In this document: positions 17,709 through 27,092 of the stretch, in pieces | Numbering within the stretch: the stretch's first letter is position 1 | Layout of the letters: every line of letters starts with the position of its first letter | NCBI GenBank assembly: GCA_018052945.1 | Contig: JAGPMH010000010.1 | Span: 1 to 51,104 of the forward strand | DNA from: Negativicutes bacterium | Lineage (GTDB): Bacteria > Bacillota > Negativicutes > JAGPMH01 | Reading direction: 5' to 3' | Length of the DNA stretch: 51,104 nt | Notes under the pieces: model-generated | Database searches by the model: none | What the model was told of the DNA's origin: nothing | The model's input: the letters and a program-made list of their open reading frames with translations, nothing else | Program-made: the position numbers and the translations under genes

Positions 17709-18077
17709 TTATTCCTCCTTGTCATCACTTATTAAGCTTGACAACTTATGTATAACAATTTCCAGTTGATATTTTTTTTTGATATCATCCGGCAAATTTT
17801 TCATTATAGAAAAGATATCTTGGATACATTCCTGTTCTGTTTGATATCTTCTAACTAACCCTAATTTTCCTTCATAATCAACCAACATTTGTCTGGTACG
17901 ATTTATAATGTCATATATCGCTTGACGTGAAACGCCAAATTCATCGGCAATTTCCGATAAAGAAAAATCATTAAGAAAATGCATCTCAATACACTTTCGT
18001 TGCTTATCAGTTAACAACGCACCATAAAAATCATAAAGTAAACTAACTTGTAAAAAAGATTCTAACAAATTTCTCAC
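17709..18077 (-). CDS. ylxM: YlxM/UPF0122 family HTH protein
   Basis: About 122 aa. A sigma-70 region-4-like helix-turn-helix (FSLSEIADEFGVSRQAIYDII, about 45-65) is followed by helical segments. In streptococci YlxM binds Ffh and modulates SRP GTPase activity. The invariable position before ffh suggests the same here. Start is uncertain: GTG 18077 or TTG 18080, both very close to AAGGTGA. It has its own promoter upstream. Confidence 0.9.
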   Translation of the reverse strand: MRNLLESFLQVSLLYDFYGALLTDKQRKCIEMHFLNDFSLSEIADEFGVSRQAIYDIINRTRQMLVDYEGKLGLVRRYQTEQECIQDIFSIMKNLPDDIKKKYQLEIVIHKLSSLISDDKEE

Positions 18078-18126
18078 CAACTCACCTTATGCTTATAGCG
18101 ACAAGTATTTTTCCTTTACCTTGTTT

Positions 18127-18155
18127 AGTATATAGATTGCCGATTAGTTTGTCAA
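18127..18155 (-). promoter_or_regulatory. Promoter of ylxM-ffh
   Basis: Minus-strand -35 TTGACA (18150-18155, perfect), 17-base spacer, -10 TATACT (18127-18132). It lies immediately after the ftsY stop and probably drives ylxM-ffh and the downstream ribosomal genes. Confidence 0.85.
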
Positions 18156-18160
18156 GCTTT

Positions 18161-19078
18161 TTACTTGTCACCAAATAATGCTTTTGAAAACTCTTCGGGG
18201 TCAAACGGTCTTAAATCATTAACACCCTCACCGATCCCAATCCACTTCACCGGTATCTCTAGTTCAGATTTTATTGCTACAACAACTCCACCTTTAGCCG
18301 TACCGTCAAGTTTAGTCAAAACTACCCCGGTTAGCGGTGTTGCTTGCGAAAAAAGCTTTGCTTGATTAATAGCATTTTGTCCGGTAGTAGCATCTAACAC
18401 TAACAATGTTTCATGTGGCGCTCCAGTAATTTCACGCTCTACAATACGATTAATTTTCTTTAGTTCTTCCATTAAATTAAATTTAGTATGAAGTCTACCA
18501 GCAGTATCAATTATTAAAACATCAGCCTCTTTAGACTTTGCTGATTTTAAAGCATCATACACAACGGCTGCTGGATCTGACCCTTCAGTATGTTTAATAA
18601 CATCAACGCCAATTCTCCCACCCCAAATTTCTAACTGGTCAATTGCCGCCGCCCTAAAGGTGTCGCCGGCTGCTAAAACAACTTTTAAACCTTGTTCTTT
18701 ATAATAGTTCCCAAGTTTTCCAATGGTAGTAGTTTTACCGACACCATTTACACCCACAACTATAATTACCGTTGGACCTTGCTTCGCATAATTAATTTTA
18801 TAGTCACCATTGCTTAATAATTCTTTCAACTTAGCTTCAAGAAATGGTCTTAAATCTGCTGGTTCATTAATTTGCTTAGCTTTAATCCCATCTCTAACAT
18901 CCTGCATTAAAATTGAGGTTGTTTTTATTCCAACATCAGCCATGATCAAAACTTCTTCTAATTCATCTAAAAAATCATCATCAATCGTTGCATAACCTAT
19001 AACCAGTTTTTCTATTTTCTCTGTTAGTGTTTTTCTTGTCTTTTCTAGTCCTGATTTTAGTTTGTCAAAAAAGCCCAT
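18161..19078 (-). CDS. ftsY: Signal recognition particle receptor FtsY
   Basis: Membrane-associated SRP receptor GTPase. 305 aa: short charged N-terminal helix region, then the NG domain with GVNGVGKTTTIGKLG, DTAGR and TKLDGTAKGG. The acidic A domain seen in enterobacteria is absent, as usual in Firmicutes. It follows smc by 17 bases and probably shares its transcript. Confidence 0.97.
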   Translation of the reverse strand: MGFFDKLKSGLEKTRKTLTEKIEKLVIGYATIDDDFLDELEEVLIMADVGIKTTSILMQDVRDGIKAKQINEPADLRPFLEAKLKELLSNGDYKINYAKQGPTVIIVVGVNGVGKTTTIGKLGNYYKEQGLKVVLAAGDTFRAAAIDQLEIWGGRIGVDVIKHTEGSDPAAVVYDALKSAKSKEADVLIIDTAGRLHTKFNLMEELKKINRIVEREITGAPHETLLVLDATTGQNAINQAKLFSQATPLTGVVLTKLDGTAKGGVVVAIKSELEIPVKWIGIGEGVNDLRPFDPEEFSKALFGDK

Positions 19079-19095
19079 AAGGCACCTCCGCTTAT

Positions 19096-22000
19096 TTAAA
19101 AGTCATCAATTTTTACTGATATAACCTTTGATACTCCCGAATCCTCAACTGTCACCCCATGCATAACATCAGCAGCTTGCATCGTTCCTTTGCGATGTGT
19201 TACAACGATAAATTGAGTATTGCGCGCATATTCTTGTAAGAAATTTGAAAACCTATCCAAATTAGCTTCATCTAATGGCGCATCTATCTCATCAACAACA
19301 CTAAAAGGGGCTGGTTTGTATTTAAGAAAGGAAAATAGTAAGGCAATTACCGTTAATGCTCTTTCTCCACCTGACAATAAAACTAAGTTTTGCATTTTTT
19401 TATCGGGGGGCTGAACAATTATTTCAATACCTGTTTCCAATAAATTTTCTTTATCAGTTAACTTAATTTTAGCTTCGCCGCCGCCAAATAAACGCTTAAA
19501 GGTCTCGGCAAAATAAATATTAACCTTTTCAACCGCCTCCGCAAACTGCTTTGCCATATTAGCATCAATTTCAGCAATGACACTACTTAAATAGTCTTTA
19601 GCTTTGATTAAGTCATTAGATTGTTCTTGCAAAAAAACATAGCGTTCTTTAGCAGTTTTAAATTCCTCAATAGCATTATGATTGATTAAACCTAATTCTG
19701 CAATGTTTTTCTCCAACTGACGAAGCTTATACTTTACTTCAGATGTTGGTATTGCTAAAACACAAGCATCTACCTCAGTCAGCTTAAGTTGATGAATTTC
19801 CGTCAATTCTTCAGCACAACGATTCAACTCATATTCATATTTGGTCTTAAGCAATTCTAACTCATGTAAGTTATTTTGGCTTTCATTTAATTTTTTCCGT
19901 AATAATTTAATGTTTTTTTCAAACTGTTGTTGCTTATTAAGCAACTCCAACTTTGTTGCTTGTAGTAATGATTTCTTTTGCTCTAAATCAACTTTTTGAG
20001 TAATAGCACTATCGCCTTCTTGTTGACATAAATTTATCTGACCTTCTAATGTAAAATTGTGTTCTTCCAGTTGCTTGATAATATCACAATTTTGTTTAGA
20101 TTTCGTTACTAATTCAAGCATACTATTTTGATATATCTCTTTTAATTCGTTATGACGGTTAAGTTTTGCTTCAAGCGCTTGTCTGAAAAGCTTGTTTTCA
20201 TTGTATAAAATATTCAACTTTGCTAACTCTTGCTTTTGTTTTAACAAAAGCTCATTAACAGTTTTTGCTTTTTCTTCAACATCTTGATCATTATTTTCCA
20301 ATATGTCAATTTCAGCTTTTAACTGGGTCAAGTTATCTTGAAGTTTTTTTATCGCTTGCTCATTAGGTAAATTACTTTCAGTGACAGCAACTATTTCCTG
20401 CTTGAGCCTTAACAATGCTTGAGCCTTATTATCAAGATAAACTTTTCTTTCGGCTAGTTCTACTGTTTTTGTCTTAGCTTGCTCTTGGACTAAAGTGGAA
20501 TTTTCTTCAACTTTTGCAATATTTTTTTGCACCAATTGCTCAGCTTTAGTTTGCTGTAAAATTAATTGTTGCAATTGTTGAATCTCATCCTCTAACTTTG
20601 AAATTTCTGCTTCTCTATTTAAGAATGAGTTTTCTTGATTATACTTACCACCACCGCTTAAAGCTCCACCCGGCGTTAAAATTTCTCCATTTAAAGTGAC
20701 AATTCTAATATTGTAATTCATCTTTCGTGCAAGTTTCATCGCACTATCAATATTATCAGCAATAATAGTTCGTCCTAACAAAAACCGTATTATATTTTTA
20801 TATTGCTCATCACAACTTACGACTTTATCAGCAAAATCTATTATCCCAGTTTCTTGTAATATTTTTTCATCTTGCTTAATATTTTGTTTAATGTTCGGTA
20901 TTGGCAAAAATGTAACGCGCCCTAACTTTTCTTCTCTTAAATAATTGATTGCACTTTTAGCAGTGTTTTCCTCTAAAGTTATTACATTTTGCAAAGAGCT
21001 CCCCAAAGCTATTTCAATAGCAGTAATGTATTCTTTCTTTACTTCAATAACTTCAGCAACAACACCACAAATGCCGTGAGACCAACTTTGATTAGCCTTC
21101 AATACCTCTTTTACACCTTTTCCAAAACCTTCATATGAATGTTGCATATGACTTAATACATTAAGTTTACTATTGTGAGAACTCAACAAATTATTATTTT
21201 TACTAAGATTGTTCTTAAGTAAATTATTCTCAGTACTATATTTTTGATGCAAAGTTTCCATTTCTTTAAGTTTTTCTGTTAAGGTATTGAGTTCCTTTTG
21301 CAAAAGTTCAAAATTAGTCTTATCCTGCTCTATCTCATTAACAAGAATTTCTTTTTGGGAAAGTTGCATTTTTAAATTTGCTTGTTCTTTTTCATTACTT
21401 TCAATTTTATTTTTTAAATCGGCTTCCAACAGCGATAATGAATTTTTAGAATTCAAAAGATTATAAGTATGTTTTTGGATTTTTTCATTAATATTTAAAA
21501 GTTCAATTTCAGTACTACTAATATTTTCTTGCAACATTACTATTTCGCCTTCTTGATGTTCCAATAAATAATTAGTTTTATCAAAATCAGCTAAGTCTTC
21601 ACTGTGATATGTTATAATTTCGTCGATTTTTTCTTGTAAATCAATTTCTTTCTGCTTACATTCAACATTTTCCTGCGCTATTCTTTCAATATTGCTACAA
21701 TTCTGATTAATTCTCTCTTGAAATAATGCCTGCTGGTTCTTAGCCGTATCAATTTTAGCACTAACAGTTTGCAATTCCTGTAACAAACTCTGGACATTAG
21801 TTTCAAGTTCAAAAAGTTCTATAGTAAGACGCTCTTGCGCAACTTCTTGCAAATTTATATTAGTTTCAATATCAATATTAGTACTTTTACCCTCACTAAT
21901 TTTTTGTTCAGCTTCTACTAAAATTTTTTGATATTTCAAATATGAATCTGCTAATAGCGCGACCTGATACTTTTTATAATCAGTTTGAATTTCATTGTAT

Positions 22001-22641
22001 TGTTGAGTTTTTTGAGCGTTGAGCTCTAAATTTTCTAGCTGACTTTCAATTTCAGCGATAATATCATAAACTCTCGTTAAGTTTTGTTGAGTTTCTTCAA
22101 GTTTTTTTAGTGATTCCTTTTTGCGATTACGAAATTTAGTTATTCCGGCAACCTCTTCAAAAATCAAACGACGTTCTTCCGGTTTACTATTTAGAATTTG
22201 GTCAACTTTATTTTGGCTGATAACACTCATTGCATCACGGCCAAGTCCACTATCAGCAAATAATTCATGAATATCTTTCAAGCGACAAGCTGCTTTATTG
22301 ATATAATATTCACTATCACCCGAGCGAAATAGTCTACGCGTTACTTTTACTTCGTTAAAATCAATTGGTAATTTCCTATTAGTATTATCAAACAACAATG
22401 ATACCTCAGCGACGCCTAGAGCTTTACGCCCTACTCCACCGGCAAAAATAATATCCTCCGCTTTGGCACCTCTTAAATTTCTGATGTTTTGTTCACCTAA
22501 CACCCATTTGATCGCATCAGTAATATTACTTTTACCGCTACCATTAGGACCGACTATTGCCGTCACACCTTTACCAAATTCAATTTCCAACTTATCCGCG
22601 AACGATTTAAAGCCATATGCCTCTAATTTGACTAATTGCAA
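19096..22641 (-). CDS. smc: Chromosome segregation protein SMC
   Basis: Core ATPase of the SMC-ScpAB condensin that organises and segregates chromosomes. About 1181 aa: N-terminal head with GPNGSGKS (31-38); long coiled coil; hinge around 510-650 (GFGKGVKEVL to EILTPGGALSGG); second coiled coil; C-terminal head with signature LLSGGERALT and Walker B SVVDEIDAPLD. I place the start at TTG 22641 (MQLVKLEAYGFKSF), 6 bases after AAAGGTG. The in-frame GTG at 22650 is part of that ribosome site. Followed by ftsY. Confidence 0.97.
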   Translation of the reverse strand: MQLVKLEAYGFKSFADKLEIEFGKGVTAIVGPNGSGKSNITDAIKWVLGEQNIRNLRGAKAEDIIFAGGVGRKALGVAEVSLLFDNTNRKLPIDFNEVKVTRRLFRSGDSEYYINKAACRLKDIHELFADSGLGRDAMSVISQNKVDQILNSKPEERRLIFEEVAGITKFRNRKKESLKKLEETQQNLTRVYDIIAEIESQLENLELNAQKTQQYNEIQTDYKKYQVALLADSYLKYQKILVEAEQKISEGKSTNIDIETNINLQEVAQERLTIELFELETNVQSLLQELQTVSAKIDTAKNQQALFQERINQNCSNIERIAQENVECKQKEIDLQEKIDEIITYHSEDLADFDKTNYLLEHQEGEIVMLQENISSTEIELLNINEKIQKHTYNLLNSKNSLSLLEADLKNKIESNEKEQANLKMQLSQKEILVNEIEQDKTNFELLQKELNTLTEKLKEMETLHQKYSTENNLLKNNLSKNNNLLSSHNSKLNVLSHMQHSYEGFGKGVKEVLKANQSWSHGICGVVAEVIEVKKEYITAIEIALGSSLQNVITLEENTAKSAINYLREEKLGRVTFLPIPNIKQNIKQDEKILQETGIIDFADKVVSCDEQYKNIIRFLLGRTIIADNIDSAMKLARKMNYNIRIVTLNGEILTPGGALSGGGKYNQENSFLNREAEISKLEDEIQQLQQLILQQTKAEQLVQKNIAKVEENSTLVQEQAKTKTVELAERKVYLDNKAQALLRLKQEIVAVTESNLPNEQAIKKLQDNLTQLKAEIDILENNDQDVEEKAKTVNELLLKQKQELAKLNILYNENKLFRQALEAKLNRHNELKEIYQNSMLELVTKSKQNCDIIKQLEEHNFTLEGQINLCQQEGDSAITQKVDLEQKKSLLQATKLELLNKQQQFEKNIKLLRKKLNESQNNLHELELLKTKYEYELNRCAEELTEIHQLKLTEVDACVLAIPTSEVKYKLRQLEKNIAELGLINHNAIEEFKTAKERYVFLQEQSNDLIKAKDYLSSVIAEIDANMAKQFAEAVEKVNIYFAETFKRLFGGGEAKIKLTDKENLLETGIEIIVQPPDKKMQNLVLLSGGERALTVIALLFSFLKYKPAPFSVVDEIDAPLDEANLDRFSNFLQEYARNTQFIVVTHRKGTMQAADVMHGVTVEDSGVSKVISVKIDDF

Positions 22642-22682
22642 AGAAATCACCTTTCCAATTTTAAAAATCTATCATTACTTAA

Positions 22683-22706
22683 AAAGACCACCATCCGGTA
22701 GCCTTT
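22683..22706 (-). terminator. Terminator between the nuclease-like gene and smc
   Basis: 10-bp stem (AAAGGCTACC / GGTGGTCTTT, two G-U pairs) with a GGAT tetraloop, followed on the minus strand by TTTTTAAG. It begins 7 bases past the stop of the upstream gene and 42 bases before the smc start. Confidence 0.7.
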
Positions 22707-22712
22707 AATCTT

Positions 22713-23468
22713 TTAATTTAAGCTTTTGCCAACAGCAAAATTAGCAATATTTCTAATAATCTCTTGTGGATCATATTGTGGAGCACTGATAAATTCTAAA
22801 TCAAAATTAACACTCTTAATTTTGATTTTATCAATAATATGATGATTTGTTGTCAAAAACATATCTTCCGCAAAAGTATGGTTTATGTTTTCACTACTTC
22901 CATCTTTATGCTCTGCTTCTTTTATATATTTATTAAAAATTGCTTCTAATGACTCCAAACAATTACCGGCAGCATCATAAATAAATAAATGTTTTGGATC
23001 GCTGCTCGTTTTTATATTTTCATTTTCTAAACCATTTTCTTTTTTGACTGCAGTAACCCACTCTTTATCTATATCGATTTTAACATTGCTAATGTGTGGT
23101 TTTGCAATAATTTCTTCTGCAAAATCCACTTCATAAAGAAAAATACCGGCATCCTTAGCGACATTTTGAATAATTTTATTATATACCGGTTTAGTAAAAG
23201 TTACTCCGGTAACAAAGCCTGAAACATCATTAGTGAGATTTACAAAATTAAACAGTTCATTTTGCGGTAATTGCTTATTAATATTTTTGAAATCAATAAT
23301 TATTTTATACTTATTGCTGTTATAGAAAAATTCCCACAGCAAATCAACATCATATTCTCCAGTGCGTCCCTCTACTGTCGCATTTTTTTCAATATTAACA
23401 GTTTCAATTACTGTTTTTTCTTCTTGTGCCATGATTATTATTTCGTCAATCAACTTCTGATAATTCAT
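22713..23468 (-). CDS. PD-(D/E)XK (Mrr-like) nuclease candidate
   Basis: Not a gene I recognise by name. In the N-terminal half of its 251 aa there is a pattern like an Mrr-type restriction-endonuclease fold: GEYDVDLLW (Asp40/Asp42), a beta strand KYKIIIDFKN with Asp59-x-Lys61, then QNELFNF helix and SGFVTGVTFTKPVYNKII as the next strand-helix. This corresponds to D...(D/E)xK...Q...strand/helix. The C-terminal half (about 125-251) matches nothing I know. Neighbours are recN upstream and smc downstream, both chromosome maintenance genes, and it is probably co-transcribed with recN (12-base gap). A DNA-processing role is inference. It might also be a non-catalytic member, since Asp replaces the usual Glu. 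Confidence 0.55.
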   Translation of the reverse strand: MNYQKLIDEIIIMAQEEKTVIETVNIEKNATVEGRTGEYDVDLLWEFFYNSNKYKIIIDFKNINKQLPQNELFNFVNLTNDVSGFVTGVTFTKPVYNKIIQNVAKDAGIFLYEVDFAEEIIAKPHISNVKIDIDKEWVTAVKKENGLENENIKTSSDPKHLFIYDAAGNCLESLEAIFNKYIKEAEHKDGSSENINHTFAEDMFLTTNHHIIDKIKIKSVNFDLEFISAPQYDPQEIIRNIANFAVGKSLN

Positions 23469-23480
23469 CTATATACCCCT

Positions 23481-25178
23481 TTATATTATCAAATTTTTCT
23501 TTTCTTGAGCAACTTGTAGCATATGTTTAGCATTGTCAAGGGCAATTTTACTGACCTCATCACCTGAAGCCATTCTAGCCAACTCTGCTAGTCTTTCCTT
23601 ATAATTTAATGAGCTAACTTCAGTTACCGTCTTATCTTCTTTGACATTTTTACTAATATATATATGCAAATCAGCCATACAAGCAATTTGCGGTAAATGA
23701 GTAATACATAATACTTGTTTATGCTTTGCAACAATAGCAATTTTATCCGCTACCATTTGTGCAGTTTTCCCACCGATGCCAGTATCAATTTCATCAAAAA
23801 TCATTACACCGTTAGAATCAATTTGTGCATCAATCGTTTTTAAAGCTAACGCAATTCTCGAAAGTTCGCCCCCAGAAGCAACTTTACTTAACGGCTTTAA
23901 TTCTTCACCTTTGTTAGCCGAAAATAAAATTTCGACTTTGTCAACTCCAGTATTGTTAAATTTATCAGTAGAAATCACATTCATTCTAACTAACGAATTA
24001 GGCATTCCTAATTCAGTTAAATGTTGCTGAATTTCCTGAGCTAAGGCTTCTGCCGTAACTTTACGTAACTTTGTTAAAATTACACTTGATTTTAACAAAT
24101 CTTTTTCAAGTGCAGCCAACTCTTTATTTAAACTTTCAATATCTTGATCGTAATTTTCAATATTAGTTATTTCAGTTTTCGCATCATTATAATAATTTAA
24201 AATATCAGTGATTGTAACACCATATTTTTTTCGCAATTTATAAATTAAATCCATCCTGGTTTGTAATTGATTTAATTTATCAGGATTAAATTCTAACTGA
24301 TAACAATAATCTCGTAGTTCTAAACTACATTCTTGCAATTGAATTGAAACATCATTAATCAATTCTAAGTATTGTTTAAACTTTTCTTCAAAACTCACAA
24401 TATATTCTAAATTCTTTTTAACTTCTGCTAAATAGGCATTAATTCCTCTTTTGCCACTGTCACCTTTTTCTAATAAATCATGCGACCGCTGTAGAGCCTC
24501 GGATATTTTTTCACTATTTGATAAAAGTTTAATTTCGGCCTCATGCTCTTCTTCTTCACCTGGCTTTAATTTTGCTTGATAAATTTCATCAACTTGCCAT
24601 TTTAGCATATCAATTCTTTGAGCATATTCACTAGCCTTTTCTTTATAATCTAACAGTTTTTTGGTTGTTTGCTGATATTTACTATAATATTCTTTATATA
24701 TTTTTAACCTATCTTTAATTTCTTCATTATGTGCATCCACTAAATTAAGATATGTATCTTTTTTTAGTAAAGCCTGATTTTCATGTTGTCCATGAATATC
24801 AATAAGTTTGTGCCCTAAAAGTTTCAAATTGCTTAGAGTAATCTGACAACCATTAATTGTTATAACATTTTTATTTTGCACAGTATATCTTCGACTAACA
24901 ATAATTTCATCTTCTTCATAAACAATATCCATTGTTTCCAACAAATCTTTGATATCGCTATTTTCAGCGCAATCAAAGACTGCCTCAACCTTCATCCATT
25001 CTGCACTTTGACGAATGTTATCAGCTGAAGCTTTAGCCCCTAAAATAATACTGAGCGCATCAATTAAAATAGACTTACCCGCACCGGTTTCTCCGGTTAA
25101 AATATTTAAACCACTACTAAATTCAATATTAATAAATTCAATTAACGCAAAATTCCAAACTGTTAAAGTTTTCAGCAT
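23481..25178 (-). CDS. recN: DNA repair protein RecN
   Basis: SMC-like ATPase acting early in double-strand-break repair. 565 aa: head with Walker A GETGAGKS (29-36), two central coiled-coil arms (about 150-380), C-terminal head with VASGGELSRIALALK and the Walker B VMIFDEIDTGIGG. It follows argR by 15 bases, the conserved Firmicutes order. I saw no clear LexA-type operator upstream, but the gap is very short. Confidence 0.97.
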   Translation of the reverse strand: MLKTLTVWNFALIEFINIEFSSGLNILTGETGAGKSILIDALSIILGAKASADNIRQSAEWMKVEAVFDCAENSDIKDLLETMDIVYEEDEIIVSRRYTVQNKNVITINGCQITLSNLKLLGHKLIDIHGQHENQALLKKDTYLNLVDAHNEEIKDRLKIYKEYYSKYQQTTKKLLDYKEKASEYAQRIDMLKWQVDEIYQAKLKPGEEEEHEAEIKLLSNSEKISEALQRSHDLLEKGDSGKRGINAYLAEVKKNLEYIVSFEEKFKQYLELINDVSIQLQECSLELRDYCYQLEFNPDKLNQLQTRMDLIYKLRKKYGVTITDILNYYNDAKTEITNIENYDQDIESLNKELAALEKDLLKSSVILTKLRKVTAEALAQEIQQHLTELGMPNSLVRMNVISTDKFNNTGVDKVEILFSANKGEELKPLSKVASGGELSRIALALKTIDAQIDSNGVMIFDEIDTGIGGKTAQMVADKIAIVAKHKQVLCITHLPQIACMADLHIYISKNVKEDKTVTEVSSLNYKERLAELARMASGDEVSKIALDNAKHMLQVAQEKKNLII

Positions 25179-25193
25179 AAGAAAATACCTCTA

Positions 25194-25646
25194 TTACATA
25201 CTTAAATTTTTAAGTCTTTGCACAATATCTTCGACCGCCTGGATAGGCTTGATAACTGCTAAAATATTATCATCACCAGCTACTGTTCCTATTATTTCAG
25301 GCCATTTTGCATAATCCAAAGTTGAAGCAACTGCATTAGCTGCTCCTGGCAAAGTTTTGATTACAATGATATTTTCACTGTAGTCAATAGAAGTAACCGA
25401 ATCTTGAAACATTCTTACCATTCTCGATTGAGAGAAAACAACATTTTTTTCTAAAGGAAAAGCATACCGATATCTACCATCACCGGTTGGTAATTTTATC
25501 AGCATTAATTCTTTAATATCTCTAGAGACTGTTGCCTGAGTGACATCAATAGATTTTTTCCGCAATTCTTCAGCTAACTCTTCCTGCGTCTCAATAACTT
25601 TATTTTCAATAATATCTTTTATTCTGGTATGTCTGATTGATTTCAT
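25194..25646 (-). CDS. argR: Arginine repressor ArgR/AhrC
   Basis: Hexameric arginine-dependent regulator, 150 aa. The N-terminal winged HTH includes VTQATVSRDIKELMLIKLP (about 35-53). The C-terminal oligomerisation and arginine-binding domain includes PGAANAVASTLDYA and GTVAGDDNILAVI, with the paired Asp residues typical of the arginine site. No arg biosynthesis genes are nearby; position between nadK-type genes and recN is typical. Confidence 0.96.
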   Translation of the reverse strand: MKSIRHTRIKDIIENKVIETQEELAEELRKKSIDVTQATVSRDIKELMLIKLPTGDGRYRYAFPLEKNVVFSQSRMVRMFQDSVTSIDYSENIIVIKTLPGAANAVASTLDYAKWPEIIGTVAGDDNILAVIKPIQAVEDIVQRLKNLSM

Positions 25647-25652
25647 ATCTCG

Positions 25653-26219
25653 TCAACCCCTAACCTTTTCTATAATGTAAAATACCGGAGCTTTATCGGA
25701 ATGATTTATCATTTTAAAACTAGCCACTGTAAAATATTTTGAGGACAAAGTTTGTAATTGATCTTGGAGAATAAGATTTTCTGCAAAGCCCTCATTATGA
25801 CCGGGATATGATGTTATAGCAACTATTCCGCCAACATTAAGTTTTATTAATAATTTTTCCAATAACAATATTGTCGTTGGTGCGGTTGTAGTAATGTTTT
25901 TATCACCATTCGGTAAATAACCCAAATTTAATATTACAACATCCAGCTTATTTTTAATATAATCCGAAAAATTAATATGATTATCACAAAACCAGCTAAC
26001 CTTGTGCTCAACACCTTGCTCTTTTAAAAGTTTTTTACTATTAGCAATCGCTTCAGGTTGAATATCAAAAGCATAAATTTCAGCTTGTGAAAGTGAGTTC
26101 TTACTCAAAAACAATGTGTCAAAACCGTTACCACAAGTTGCATCAAGCATTATCTGTGCCTGTTTAACCTTATCTAGCAATAAAGTATGTGCTACATTAA
26201 TCATATTAAAACTTTGCAT
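25653..26219 (-). CDS. Class I SAM-dependent methyltransferase, YtqB/rRNA_methylase family
   Basis: 188 aa with a Rossmann SAM-binding start LDATCGNGFDTL (25-36), then VVILNLGYLPNGDK (motif IV region, NLGYLP), typical of the family annotated as putative rRNA methylases (PF06962, YtqB). Related proteins have been implicated in tRNA wobble-uridine side-chain methylation (MnmM), so the rRNA label may be wrong for this member. It sits between nadK and argR with 1- and 6-base gaps. Confidence 0.85.
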   Translation of the reverse strand: MQSFNMINVAHTLLLDKVKQAQIMLDATCGNGFDTLFLSKNSLSQAEIYAFDIQPEAIANSKKLLKEQGVEHKVSWFCDNHINFSDYIKNKLDVVILNLGYLPNGDKNITTTAPTTILLLEKLLIKLNVGGIVAITSYPGHNEGFAENLILQDQLQTLSSKYFTVASFKMINHSDKAPVFYIIEKVRG

Positions 26220-26220
26220 C

Positions 26221-27072
26221 TTATTCGCTCCGCAACAATTTCTTTTTGATAGTTTTATAATAATTTTTATCAGTAAATCTAATAAAATCAGCTGTCAATA
26301 GCGATTTTTTAATTGTTATTAAATCGCCCGGTAACAACGGATAAACAATCTGTCCGTCGACGGTTAAACCAATATCATTATGTCTGGCACTGACCTTTAA
26401 TTTAATTTCTTCATTTTCATCAATTATTAGTGGTCTAGCATTAACCGAATGTGGGCAAATTGGTGTTATTAACATAACCTTCAGACTCGGATTAATGATT
26501 GGTCCGCCAGCTGATAAAGAGTATGCTGTCGAACCGGTCGATGTTGCAAAAATAATACCATCAGCCTGATATTCTGCCGTTAAAATATCATCAATTAATA
26601 ATTTTAGTTTTATCATTCTCGATAACCCACTTTTAGTTACCACTATATCGTTAATTGCCTCTGCTGAAAATATTTTTTCACCATTGCGATACACAACGCC
26701 TTCTAGCATCAATCTTTTTTCAATAAAATAGTTATTGTTTATTATTTTTGTTAACTTATCAATTATTTCATCAGTTTCGATTTCTGCTAAAAACCCTACT
26801 CTACCTAAATTTATGCCACACAGTGGAACACCTTTACTGGCAAACTTTCGACCGGTACTAAGTAAAGTCCCATCGCCACCTAAAGTTAAAGCTATGTCAA
26901 TGTTGCTATACAAGAAATTATTATCAACAATAAATTTATTAAATTTACCAATCACTCTGACCTTTTCCGGCAAAAAAACTTCTACATTTTGAGTTTGTAA
27001 AAAATTTATCATTTTCTCTAAAATATTTTCAATTTCTTTTTTTGCCATATTGGGAAATATGCCAATTCTCAA
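26221..27072 (-). CDS. nadK: NAD kinase
   Basis: Phosphorylates NAD to NADP. About 283 aa with the diagnostic GGDGT motif (about 65-69), a conserved NDIVVTK region, and GSTAYSLSAGGPI. Start uncertain: ATG 27078, TTG 27075 or TTG 27072 are consecutive codons. Given AAGGGGTG just upstream, TTG 27072 has the best spacing. Between tlyA and the YtqB-type gene, a common clostridial order. Confidence 0.95.
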   Translation of the reverse strand: MRIGIFPNMAKKEIENILEKMINFLQTQNVEVFLPEKVRVIGKFNKFIVDNNFLYSNIDIALTLGGDGTLLSTGRKFASKGVPLCGINLGRVGFLAEIETDEIIDKLTKIINNNYFIEKRLMLEGVVYRNGEKIFSAEAINDIVVTKSGLSRMIKLKLLIDDILTAEYQADGIIFATSTGSTAYSLSAGGPIINPSLKVMLITPICPHSVNARPLIIDENEEIKLKVSARHNDIGLTVDGQIVYPLLPGDLITIKKSLLTADFIRFTDKNYYKTIKKKLLRSE

Positions 27073-27092
27073 CAACATTCACCCCTTTACTA

